Shown here: piece by piece, positions 10,957 through 20,453 of the stretch
Numbering within the stretch: the first letter of the stretch is position 1
Layout: each line of letters opens with the position of its first letter
Assembly (NCBI GenBank): GCA_001910725.1
Contig: MJGA01000002.1
Span: forward strand, 744,001-808,000
Direction of reading: 5' to 3'
Source: Phanerodontia chrysosporium
Taxonomy: Eukaryota > Basidiomycota > Agaricomycetes > Polyporales > Phanerochaetaceae
DNA: 64,000 bases
Translations under genes and position numbers: made by a program
Notes under the pieces: generated by a model
Seen by the model: only the letters and a program-made list of their open reading frames with translations
Told to the model about the DNA's origin: nothing
Databases searched by the model: none

Positions 10957-12666
10957 ATGAGCCAGCAGCACCGCCCCACGACTGAGCCTTCGCCCGCTCG
11001 GAGCGACCGAGCGCAGCAGCGCGTCGGTGCCCGAACTCGACTTCGCCGCCGGCTGCTTACGCAGCTCGAGGGAATCGACCTTGACAACGTCGCGGCCAAC
11101 CGAGCCTGGTTGGAGCAAGCCCGGAGCGTCTCGGTGCGTCGCGCGAATGTCTGCCGACTTGTATTGACTGAGCGATGTTAGTCCGAAGAGCCGTCCGCCG
11201 TCGCGGCCGTGCCTGGTCTCGCAGAGGAGCTCGACGACTTCCAGTTGAAGATGGGGCTTCGGCTCTATCAGCTCGCCGACAGCAGCGACACAGCGGACCT
11301 CGCGCGCGAGTTCCTTACGCCGGACCTGAGTTCGGTAGCATCTCGCGCGGTGCTGGCCGAGGCCGAGACGTTGCGTCGTCGGTTCGAAGCGGAGGGGTAT
11401 GCCGATAGCGACGCCGTCGAGGCCGCAGCGCGTAGACTCGCTGATCTCGGGCCAATCCCCGAGGATCGTCTTCTCGCTGTGTTGTATGGCGACGAAGACA
11501 CCGAGCGGCAGCTACCTGCCACGCCCGCTACCGTTGCCGCGGGTCCAACGTCCTCCCCGGGCAGCGGGACCATCGTGCCTGCGCTTCGCGATTCTGACGC
11601 TCGGATGCGCTCGCGGACGTCCTCGCCCTCGCCCAACCCATCGAACGCGCCGGGATCTCCTCGCATGGACGTGGACGAGCTTAGCCAAGACGACGCGGAG
11701 GGAAGCGAGTCGGCGGTGCCGCCTTCGACGGAGCCCACTTCGCAGGTGTCCGAGAACGAACCCGACCAGCCGACACCGCAGGGTGGCGACGGCGCGAGGT
11801 CGCGTTCGGAGCTTAGTTCGGTTCGTCGCAAGCCAGTCCCTCGTCGGGCGCGCCGTGGTCAATCCGCGCCCGCGACCGAAAATGCCGAATTCTTCGGGGT
11901 CGACCGAGTACGTCCCGTTCCTCGTTTTCGGACGCGAGGTAGCTGACGTGTGGGCCAGTGCCGGTTCTGCATCAGCCGCGACGAAGAGTGCGTTTTCCAG
12001 GCCGGGAAACGTCGGTGCGCGCGGTGCTTGGAGCGAAAGGTGAAATGTCCCGGCAACCGCGCCTTCCCACCTTCGCCGGAGGCCAGCGGTGCCGAGTCGG
12101 GCGCGTCGCAAAGCCAGGCCGAACCCGTCGCGGACGCTGCCTCAGTGGCGTCCAGCCAGACTTCGCAGAAACGGGGTCGCCTGAGCCCTGACAAGGCCGC
12201 CAACACTAGTGAGTGTCGTCGAATCTTGGTCTTGCGCTTTGTATTGACTTGTGTCGTAGAGCGACCTCGTACCGTTCCGGTGGCCTCGGCTCGGGCTCGG
12301 GCCGCGACCTCGGTTCCGGGTCCTTCGTCGGCTGCGTCTTCCAGCACGATGCCGCCGCCGTCCGGGTACTTCGGGCATTCGCCGGCGTTGGTCGACTCGT
12401 CTGTGCTGCGCGAGCTGCAGCTTCGCCCGCCCCCCGAGCACGTCGCGCAACACATCGTGCGCACCCAGGCCGACGCGTTGGCCAGCGAGATCGCGATGTT
12501 ATCCGCGCGTATCGAGCTGCTGACTAGTCTTCGTTCAGGGCTCCAGGCCCTTCTTGACGACTTGCCGGGCGTTCGCGAGCGTCGTGACGGTAGCGCCGAG
12601 CGGCGCCGTACGCCTCCTGGAGGTTCTGCCGGGTCGAGTGCGAAGGGCAAGGGCCGAGCTCGGTGA
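10957..12666 (+). CDS. Antisense accessory gene of the retrotransposon, Zn2Cys6-type protein
   Basis: Transcribed opposite to gag-pol. Four exons: 10957-11133, 11182-11907, 11959-12208 and 12260-12666. Introns of 48, 51 and 51 nt have donors GTGCGT, GTACGT and GTGAGT, branch sites TTGAC/CTGAC and acceptors TTAG, CCAG and GTAG. The spliced frame runs from MSQQHRP to the stop (about 519 aa). Exon 3 opens with a cluster spaced C-x2-C-x6-C-x8-C-x2-C-x6-C, which fits the Zn2Cys6 fungal binuclear cluster consensus; it is followed by a basic stretch (SQKRGR). The C-terminus has a heptad-like helix around ALASEIAMLSARIELL. The N-terminal half is helical and acidic, then Ser/Pro-rich. A DNA- or RNA-binding regulatory role is inference. 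The start is the first ATG of the frame that splices. The in-frame TGA at 11944 lies inside intron 2, which supports the splice model. Confidence 0.85.
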
Positions 12667-12767
12667 GAGGCGTTCGCGTGGTCGTCGTTAGTTGTACTTG
12701 TATGTCCATATGTTGTTTTTGTTATAAATAGTCGAGGTTTGCGCAGTGTTTGGTTGTCGGCCTGCTC

Positions 12768-12811
12768 TCTCCTCCCAACCGAAAAAAGGGCCCGCCCTCG
12801 GGGCCAGCGAA
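12768..12811. repeat. PPT-containing direct repeat, copy 2 (internal)
   Basis: 44-nt near-copy of 10723-10765, located between the 3' end of the antisense gene and the integrase stop. On the sense strand it again gives a purine tract (GGTTGGGAGGAGA). It is either the relic of the original polypurine tract before the accessory gene was captured, or a second plus-strand priming site. Confidence 0.8.
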
Positions 12812-12942
12812 GAAAGGGCGTAGGGAAACGTAAATGGGAAGTGAACGAGAAAAGGAAGAAGGGGGGTATAGCCTCAGTACGTCATCATAGGCCGTGCGCG
12901 AGGGCGACGCGGATGCGACGCGACGCGTGAAGGGGGGGTGAA

Positions 12943-15900
12943 TTAATCTTCGGGGAGGTCCTCGCCATCATCGGCCGAAGCCTCAGAGACGGAGCGAGCA
13001 TCCTCGTCGTCGTTCGAGACCTCGCCAGATGCTGAGCGAGCGAGTGCGCCGTCGTCGTCGTCGCCGAGCGAAGTGTCGTCTCGCATGACGCGCAGCCGTT
13101 CGGGCGTAATATCCTCGAAGCCCTCGGGGAGTGGAATCGACTTGCGAGCGAAGTAAGGAGCGACCCGGAAGGCTGCTACGGGACGGTCCATAACCGCGCC
13201 ATCGAGCTCGCATAGGATGTAGGCTCCGCCGCGATTGCGAGCGACGACGATGAGTGGCCCGAAATACCGAGGACGCATCTTGCGGTTGAGGGACTTCTCG
13301 ATACGCGTGTTGCAAATGAGGACGAGGTCGCCGCGCTGGAAGTCATAGTCGCGAATGACCGCAGCGTGTTCGCGTTCGAAAATCCGTGCTGCGCGAAGCC
13401 GGGCAGCGTACACACGGTCGCGCAACCTCGCGAGGTCTTCGCTTCGCTTCTGCAGCGCGATGGCCCGCTGGGCAATAAGGTCGGCCGTGGTCGCGACAGA
13501 CTCGGGCGGCGGGCGAAGGTATGTCGCCTCCGCGAGATCGAACGGCATGACTGGGTGAGTACCGGTGACAGCGAAATACGGGGAGCAGCCCAGGCGTTTT
13601 CTCGTCGTGATACGTTCGGACCAAAAGACCGAATGCGCGACGTGATACCAGCGCGAGGGGTCGCCGTCGGCTGCCTTGTACAGTGCTTGCCGAACGTCGT
13701 AATGGGCTCGCTCAACGATGCCGTTCGCGCGCGAATTGTATCCGCTGATGCGAATATGAACGATCTTGCGGGTCTTCGCGAGGTATTCGATGGCCTTAAT
13801 GAACGGTGTGCCGTTGTCGGTGACGATTTCGGACAGAATACCCCAGCACGAGAGAAGGGACTCGTATATCCAGTCGCCGATGAGCTTCCCTGTTTCGCGG
13901 CGAAGGCCAACCCACTCGGGAAATGTGGTAAGCGAGCAGCGAGCCTGAACGATAAAGCGACGCGAAGCCGAGGGCGGAAGGTGCATGGTGTCGGCATAGA
14001 CCCGAGTGAAGAGCGAGGCCGGTATCGCGACCGTCGGCGGTATCAGGTGGTGCTGGTGCTTCCGTGTCTGGCAGATGTGGCACGTCTTCACGTACCATTT
14101 GACGTCAAACGCGAGGTAGGGCCACCAGAAACGCTCCGACAAGAGCGCGGTCGTCGCGAAGACTCCTCGGTGGCAGGCACCGTCGTGAGCGTCGCGCAGA
14201 AGCCGAAGTCGACGTTCGGGGCGACGACCAGTTGATGGGCCCCCGACAGACGGCGACGCCACAGCTTGCCGTCCCGTACGAAGAACTGCAGCGCGTACCG
14301 CACAAACGAGTCGGTCTCGCGAGGCTCCATCCCGTCCGGCCGCACCAGCGTCTCGAGGAACTGGCGAACCAACTCGAGCTTCGCGTCCTCGGCGCGAGTA
14401 GCTGGGGACCGAGGAATATCGGCGTACACCAGGTCGGGTGGGTCCAGCGCGGTCGCGACATCTTCAGGTAGCTCGGGCCGAGCGTCTTGAGTCTCGGGTC
14501 GTACTCGGGCGCGGTACCGTCGTCGGCCAATGCGAAGACCGAGGCGAGAGACAGTTCGGTATGAAGAGTCGTCGGTGGCGGTGCGCGAATAGGGCGAATC
14601 GGGTTGATAACATGAATGAACGAAAAGTTCGGGTCGCCGAAATCGTCGTCGTCATCTTCGGGTCGCTCTGGATCGCCTGGTTGCGCAGGTCGTCGCGATG
14701 GGCCGTCGGCGCCGTGCTTTACGCCGGGAACGTGTACGAGCTTGAAGTGAAAGTTCAGGATATACGTGATCCACCGGTTGATTGCTGCCGAGGGTGCGAT
14801 GTCGGGGTTGCGCAGCATGCCCTTGATGTGTTGTGCGTCGACCTCTAGTATCCAACCGCGTACGCCAATAAGCCAAGGCTTGAGCTCCTTGAGCGTGCGA
14901 TAGACACCGTAGATCTCCAGTTTCGGCTGCGAGAATCGCGACTCGCGGTCGTTCAGCGTGATGGACCCGAATCGCGCGAAGTACCGAACCCGTGGGACCT
15001 CGGGGTCGCACTGCGACAATAGGTAGCCGACTGCGAGATACGAAGTATCGACGCCGACTACGATAGCTGCCGGAGACTTGTAGTCGATGGGCCGAAGGGC
15101 GTCACAGTGACACGCCGCCTCTTTCAGGTCGTCCATCGCAGCTTGTTGTTCGGGACCCCATTCGAAAGTCGCACCTTTCCGAGTAAGCTTCACCAGGTGG
15201 TGCGCTCTCTTCGCGAAGTTGCGAATCCAGATGCGAAGCACGCCGACGGTGCCGAGGAACGCCCTTAGCTCGGAGAGCGTCTTGCAGGGACCCCAGTCGC
15301 GAATGACCTGTACGCGATCGACTTCGGGTAGCCTTCCGTCGTAGGTACAGCGATAGCCGAGCACTACCGTCTCGGCCGCGATTAAGATCGACTTCTTGCC
15401 CGAGTACGTGCCACCGGCGTACTTCATGCGTTGGCAGACGCGGTTGAGCACTTCGAAGTGCTCGCGGACGAACCGGCGAATGCCTGGGTTCTCGGGTATA
15501 CGCTCGTAGTCGCCTTCGGGTGTCTCGTACCGCGTCGCAGGACCTCGGATAGGGACGTCGTCGATATAGGGGATGGTATATTCGGGGATCTCGTCTTGCA
15601 GGATAAACGTGACGTCGTCATGGAATATCGGGACCGAGTTCGTCCAGCCCATGGGTAGCGTCGTGAGCCGAAGTAGGCCGAAGGGCGACTGGAACGTGGT
15701 GAGATCTCGCGACGTCTCGGCAAGAGGGCGGTTGTCGTAGCTGACGTAGAGGTCGAGGATTCCGCCGCACGCCCTTCCGGCGAAGGTCTCGGTCAGGTAG
15801 TCAGGGACAGGGGGACGCCCGAGTGCTGTATGGTGACCGCGTTGAGAGGTTCCAGCGAATGTACGATGCGAAGGGCCTTCGTGAACTTCTTCGCGACCGG

Positions 15901-16651
15901 GAACCATTTCGATCGGTACGTAGCGTTCGACGGCTCGTAAACGCCAGCCGCGATCTTCTTCTTGATGACCTCGCAGACTTCGTCGTAGATGCTCGGCGGT
16001 ATCGGTATATTTCGCTCCACCCAGGGCGTATGCGGCACTACCGGAATCTCGACCGGCGGAAAGAACTCCTCCTGAAGCGTCCTCGCTCAGAGTCGTCCCA
16101 GGCGAACGCGTCTTGGTGGAGGGTCATGAAATGGTGCAAGAGCTTGCGCTCTTCGGGCAGGAGAAAGTCGCCGCTGTGCAGCGCGTCGGTATCGCGCATG
16201 CGCTCGGCCGAATACCGTCCGGTTGGTGCGAACTCGGGGATATTCGCGTAGTCGATCTTCGGCAACTCCGCGAGGGCCTCGGGCATCGGGTGTCGCACTA
16301 TGCGATACTGCGAGGGTAGTTGTGTCTTGACGGGACGCGTCTTAAGATGCACCGGCTTGTACTTCTTCTTGGCAGCGAAGGTTGCGCGGAGCGAGCTAGG
16401 ATCGTCACCGAGAGTTGCGAGGGCGGAGTCGGACAGTTCGGACAACACGTCGTAAAGGGGAAGCATAGCTAGATATTGAGAGACGTCTACGGCAGGGTCT
16501 TCGGCTACAGGCGTATTAATGATAGAAAGGAAACTTGCGATGGCAGCTCGTTCTTCTTCACGTTCGGCTTCTTCGGCTGGCTCGTCTTGTGTGCCGCCGG
16601 CATTTTTAGGACCTCCTCGAGGTGCGCTCGAATCCTCGGCCACTAAAAACC
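12943..16651 (-). CDS. Pol: reverse transcriptase, RNase H, integrase (four single-base frame breaks)
   Basis: Sense-strand pol. A linker region (about 16650-16080) precedes RT, which carries LDLYVSYDNRPL, the substrate-facing SPFGLLRLTTLPMGWTN and the catalytic YIDD (15557-15568). RNase H follows (VVGVDTSYLAVGYLL and a DAQHIKG segment). Integrase has an H-H-C-C zinc region (DAHDGACHRG...CHICQ) and the DDE triad in YADTMHL, VTDNGTPF and GIVERAHYD, then a C-terminal GPL-type domain. The frame breaks near 16070, 15812, 14437 and 14219. Each break moves the frame the same way (one base missing) and each lies in a C/G run, so I treat them as probable assembly errors. Pol lies in the -1 frame relative to gag. 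Confidence 0.9.
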
Positions 16652-18880
16652 CTGGCTCGGCATTCGGAATCGGGGCTTGCCTCGCGGGAAGGTCGGCACT
16701 GTAACGACGACACCGGTGTTCGGGCAGTGCATTTCGAGAGTCTGGTCTTCGTTGCGATAGTTGCGAATGACCGATTCCGTGAGTACGTCGAGGGGCCGAC
16801 CGAGGAGAATGTCGTAGGCCGCTTCGCGAATAACGTGTACTTGCAGATAAAGGGTGAGTTCGCCGATGCGGAACGGTACGTCGCGAGCGAGACCGAGCGA
16901 GTGGTCGAGGTTCCCGTTCGCGCTCTGCATGTGTAGGACAATCGTCGGGTCGTACGCAAGGCCAAGGGCGTGACAGACGGCCTCCGACATTGAGACCACT
17001 TGACAACCGCCATCGATGATACACTCAACCTCCTCTCGGTTCGCTACGACCGCGTGGATCGCTCGCAGGGCATGCGATTCGCGGGCAACCGTTAAGGGCC
17101 TCGGAGTCTCGCCTGGTCCAAGTCGCCGTAGATACGCCTCGTACGGGTCGGGGACTCGGATGACGCCTCGCGGTAGGCCTTGCTGCGATTCCTGCCGAAG
17201 TAGCTCGCGCACCGAGGGCAATGCGGGCGACCCATCTCCCTCGTCGACCGAGCCGAGGAACGTCGCTGCCTCGGTGGCTTTCTCGGTAGCGACTCGCTTC
17301 GGGGTGATCTGTGCACGGAGGCGGTCGCGTAGCGGCTGCGAGATTGCGAGCAGGTCTTCCGGCGTGATCTGTACGGTCGGCGACTTCAGGACCTGCGAGA
17401 GCACTTTATCGGCAGTGGCGGGATTCTCGATCGGGGCGACGGTACGGTACGCGGGCTCTTTCGCATCGCCCTTCTTCAGAGGCGGCGGCGGTGCGCCAAC
17501 GTTTCGCTCCGCCGGTGGTGCATAGGTCGCGTCCCGAGCCTGCACGAACGGGTGTTCGGGGACTGGTGCCGCGGCTGGCGGTGGTGTCGACTCAGCAGGT
17601 CGGGGCTGCTCTACCCGAGCTGGCTCGGATGTTCTTTCGTCGGTCGCAGGTTCGGCGCGAGTAGTCGGTATAGGTCCGGCATGATTGCGCGGGCTACGGC
17701 GAATACCTCCGGGGGCGGGTCGGCCGTTGCGAATCGCGAAGATCTCGCGCTCCAACTCCGCGATACGCTCCTGGTCGTCGGCCGAGAGCGTATAAGCCGA
17801 GGCGGGGATAGACCCTTGCCGCGCGCTGGGCGAGTCGACGATCGAGTATAGCATCGATCCCGTGGGTTGAGACGTGGCTACCGGCTGCGAGTACGAGAGC
17901 GAACCGACCGCGACGTTGTTCGGGTTCTGGCGGTGCCACTCTAGGATACGGTCGCGCATACACCGTCCTTCCAGCGACCGCGGCGGGAATGCGCCACTCG
18001 GTAGAACGATGCGGTTCTCGGCGTTGCGTTTGATGAGGCCTTTGCGGATGTCTTCTTCTGCCGCTGGGCAGGCACTCATGCGATGCCCCACCTGCGCACA
18101 GTAGTGGCAGTCGAGGCCCGTGGACGCTTCCGAGCGCTGTACCGAAGGCCGAGGGGCCGAGCCCGAAGGCGCCGCCGAGGTACTTCGTTCTTGTGCTCGC
18201 GTGAAGACTCGGGTGAGCAGGTCCACGAGTCCTTCTTCGGTCTTGACCGTAGAGTCGACGTGCGAAGGGATTGCCGCCGAGGGGACCGAGGGGGTTGCCG
18301 CAGTACCGTACAAGAGATGGTTTACCGCTTCGTTATACTGCTCCATCGAGTAGCCGTCCTCGGGATGCACGTCGGGGAATTTGATTAACAAGCGGGTGTC
18401 GACTCGGGCTTTGAAGTCGGCCTCGAAGACTCGGGCGAGAATGCGGTCGCGTTCGTGCGTCGAGAGCTTCTGCTGCTTGATCAGCCACTGCGCGGCGGTG
18501 CGGAACTCGCGATAGAAATCCGACCAGTCGCCGATGGTTTTGAAGCCGAGGGGCCTTCGGTCGTCGACGAGTTTCTCGAGTTGCGAACGTGTGAACTTGC
18601 GCGAATCGTCGGCCCCGGGGTACAGCTTCAGGACTTCGGCTTTCCACGCCGAGTAGGTCCCGGTCGCATACTGGTCGAGTTCTTGCCAAGCGTCGGCTTC
18701 GCGGAACGAAACATAGCGTAGAGCGCTCTTCTTCTTTGTTTCGTCGTCGACGATGTTGGCGCGGCGAAGGCATTCCTCGAGGTCGTCGAAGAACTGAATC
18801 AGGGACCGAGGCTCCCTTGGGTCGAACTCGGGCGCCGCTCGTTCGCCCTTGAAAGGCATTTGGAACCCGTGCTGTGCCAT
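16643..18880 (-). CDS. Gag-protease polyprotein
   Basis: 745-residue open frame from the first ATG. It has a helical capsid-like region (residues ~20-200), a CCHC zinc knuckle CHYCAQVGHRMSAC (~residue 270), a Pro-rich linker, then a retropepsin-like domain with IIDGGCQVVSMSEAVC and ILLGRPLDVL flap/late motifs near the C-terminus. The catalytic triplet reads D-G-G instead of the usual D-S/T-G. Whether this is normal for the lineage cannot be settled here. The stop TAG (16643-16645) directly follows a GGGTTTT heptamer. The same frame stays open upstream of the ATG all the way into the LTR. Confidence 0.9.
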   Translation of the reverse strand: MAQHGFQMPFKGERAAPEFDPREPRSLIQFFDDLEECLRRANIVDDETKKKSALRYVSFREADAWQELDQYATGTYSAWKAEVLKLYPGADDSRKFTRSQLEKLVDDRRPLGFKTIGDWSDFYREFRTAAQWLIKQQKLSTHERDRILARVFEADFKARVDTRLLIKFPDVHPEDGYSMEQYNEAVNHLLYGTAATPSVPSAAIPSHVDSTVKTEEGLVDLLTRVFTRAQERSTSAAPSGSAPRPSVQRSEASTGLDCHYCAQVGHRMSACPAAEEDIRKGLIKRNAENRIVLPSGAFPPRSLEGRCMRDRILEWHRQNPNNVAVGSLSYSQPVATSQPTGSMLYSIVDSPSARQGSIPASAYTLSADDQERIAELEREIFAIRNGRPAPGGIRRSPRNHAGPIPTTRAEPATDERTSEPARVEQPRPAESTPPPAAAPVPEHPFVQARDATYAPPAERNVGAPPPPLKKGDAKEPAYRTVAPIENPATADKVLSQVLKSPTVQITPEDLLAISQPLRDRLRAQITPKRVATEKATEAATFLGSVDEGDGSPALPSVRELLRQESQQGLPRGVIRVPDPYEAYLRRLGPGETPRPLTVARESHALRAIHAVVANREEVECIIDGGCQVVSMSEAVCHALGLAYDPTIVLHMQSANGNLDHSLGLARDVPFRIGELTLYLQVHVIREAAYDILLGRPLDVLTESVIRNYRNEDQTLEMHCPNTGVVVTVPTFPRGKPRFRMPSQGF
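16646..16652 (-). promoter_or_regulatory. Candidate -1 ribosomal frameshift site GGGTTTT
   Basis: On the sense strand G GGT TTT ends directly before the gag-pro TAG and has the X XXY YYZ pattern. Slipping back one base continues into the pol frame (GFLVAED). Caution: a lost T in the adjacent T5 run would give the same picture, and other homopolymers in this element do appear short. Confidence 0.5.
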
Positions 18881-19499
18881 GGCCGGACCGAAATGTACTG
18901 GGGGTAGCGGTGGCGGATTAGGAGGGTTCGGAGGTTGGTTCAGCGGGTTCGCGGGGAGATTTGGGTGGTTGTTGTGAGGGATGACGGGAGCTGCCGGCTC
19001 GGCAGGCGCGTTGTGCTGTGGTGGATTCGGTGGGTTCGCTGGCGGTTGCTGATCACCGCCTCCGAGGTTCTCGGTGGGTTCGCGTTCGTGCAGGTGCGCT
19101 AGGATTTCGGTCTCGGACTCGGCGTCGCTGTCTCCGGGACCGTCGGGAACGTAAAACGCGGTGTCGGGGTGGGTGTCTTCGAGGAAACTAGGGTCAAAAC
19201 GATTGCTGCCGAGCTTAGCGGGAGCGCGTCGCCGAGGCTCGGCTGGGTACGGTACGGTGCGACTCGTAGAAGGTGTTGCGAGGGTAGTGTCGGGTGATCC
19301 GGTATCGAAGGCTCCGGGGAAGACTCTTCGTTGTAGACGGGAAACTGGCTCGGACGCTGCTCGGGGTCCGCTCGCTGGTATCGTGCTGAGCCTGCGCTTC
19401 CTGTAGAGAACTTCGTCGGGGTTGTCTTTTTGCTCGAGAATCGGGCGACTACTGTTCGCGGTTATTCGAGGCTTCGGTTGCTTCGGAATTTTGACGTAG
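18881..19499 (-). other. Gag leader with a long ATG-less open frame
   Basis: Between the primer-binding site and the gag ATG, the gag frame has no stop. Together with the LTR portion it is open for 257 codons (19651 to 18880) and contains no Met. Its composition is protein-like: an acidic patch, then Pro/Asn-rich repeats such as NPPNPP directly before gag. It may be translated from a spliced or non-AUG start, or be an untranslated leader. Confidence 0.55.
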
Positions 19500-19517
19500 G
19501 CCTCACTGGGGCAGCCA
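19500..19517 (-). promoter_or_regulatory. Primer-binding site
   Basis: Three bases inside the 5' LTR the sense strand reads TGGCTGCCCCAGTGAGGC, beginning with the TGG that pairs with a tRNA CCA end. I did not identify the tRNA. Confidence 0.65.
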
Positions 19518-19651
19518 AAATGATGCGCTTGCGCGCGGTTAGGCCGAGAGAAAGGGAGATGGAGGGGAACGGGATAGGCGTCGGCCGAGGGCGCGCGAGC
19601 AGTCGGAGTAGAGGTGAGTGCGACTACGGGGACCGAGGCGGCCGGGTGTAC

Positions 19652-19681
19652 CTAGAATAGAAAAGAATAAGATTGTTAGTA
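19652..19681 (-). promoter_or_regulatory. Branch point plus 3' splice-site-like signal in the LTR
   Basis: The sense strand carries TACTAAC (19681-19675), a pyrimidine tract and CTAG ending at 19652. The branch A lies 24 bases from the acceptor. The gag-frame reading is stopped by that very TAG and opens immediately after it. No strong GTRNGT donor was found upstream in the LTR by eye. Confidence 0.5.
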
Positions 19682-19942
19682 ACACTAAACGCGAGCCGCG
19701 GTCAGCGGGCAAGTGGGTGATAGAAGGCGAGAAAGGGGGAGAACAAGACGCGAGGGAGAGGCCGAGGCTCGGTGAGGTCGCTCGCTCAGCTCGGGTGCTC
19801 GGGCGGAGTCAAGGATCGCAGGGACGAGTTCGCAGGCGAGGTCGCGGGTCGCAGATGAGTCGCTGGGCGATGTTCGCAGACACGCTTGTAAGACTTAGGG
19901 CGAGAGGGGAACTTGTTCGATTCTGTCTACTACAGAGGGGAT

Positions 19943-19950
19943 ATTTTATA
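19943..19950 (-). promoter_or_regulatory. LTR TATA box
   Basis: TATAAAAT on the sense strand in both LTRs (also 10309-10316). Transcription would start a few tens of bases downstream, within the presumed R region. Confidence 0.55.
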
Positions 19951-20355
19951 CTATTCTACTCAGCCACCCTACGTCAGAACTATACAGTACTATGTTCCTA
20001 CACTCTCCGACGGCGGTGAAACCGCTTAACGAGGCCTGCGAGACGTCGGCGACGATACCGCGAGGACGGAGGGAGGCTCGCAGCGGGCAGCGAGGTCTGG
20101 TGCGCGGGCGAATACTTAGGCCGAGCAGGCGCTGCTCGGACGCGGCGTGGGACCCATGTGGCGAGGCGCTCGGCAGGGTTCGGCATCGGGTGCGTGACTC
20201 GGGGCGCTGACGTGTTGGTTGCGACGCGTTCGGGAGGACTCGGGCGAGCATATGGTGCGGTCGTCTTGGCTTCGGCTTTATCGGCTGACGATGCGAGGTG
20301 CGAGAGACACGCGTTCTGACGCGTCGGCGGGCGCAGCGGCGCGCGGGGCGCATCA

Positions 20356-20359
20356 GAGG
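20356..20359. repeat. Target-site duplication, right copy (GAGG)
   Basis: Direct repeat of 9883-9886, flanking the right LTR. Confidence 0.6.
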
Positions 20360-20453
20360 CATGGTAGAAACTACAACCAAGAATACAGAGGATACATTAT
20401 AACTTACGAAGGTCCCTCGGCGTTCAGGGTCCGTGTGAAGCCTTCAACGGTAT

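Larger units (their letters stand above)
9887..20355 (-). mobile_element. Ty3-type LTR retrotransposon with an antisense accessory gene
   Basis: A 10,469-bp element bounded by 835-bp direct LTRs (TG...CA) and 4-bp GAGG target duplications. Sense strand is minus. The order is 5' LTR (19521-20355), primer-binding site, gag-protease, reverse transcriptase, RNase H, integrase, an antisense spliced gene (10957-12666), polypurine tract and 3' LTR (9887-10721). RT-RH-IN order and an integrase with HHCC and DDE residues place it in the Ty3 group. I found no difference between the two LTRs on reading, so the insertion is recent. It sits about 100 bp downstream of the stop of caspase paralogue 3, between two tandem family members. 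Pol is interrupted by four single-base shifts, all in homopolymers. Confidence 0.95.
19521..20355 (-). repeat. 5' LTR (835 bp)
   Basis: Apparently identical copy of 9887-10721. In sense orientation it has a TATA-like box at 19943-19950, a pyrimidine-rich presumed R/U5 region and a strong 3' splice-site-like signal at 19652-19681. Confidence 0.96.

Noticed and set aside
12943..16651. Pol frame breaks as programmed frameshifts
   Set aside because: Four shifts within one pol, all single-base losses in homopolymers and with the same pattern in host genes, fit sequencing error better.
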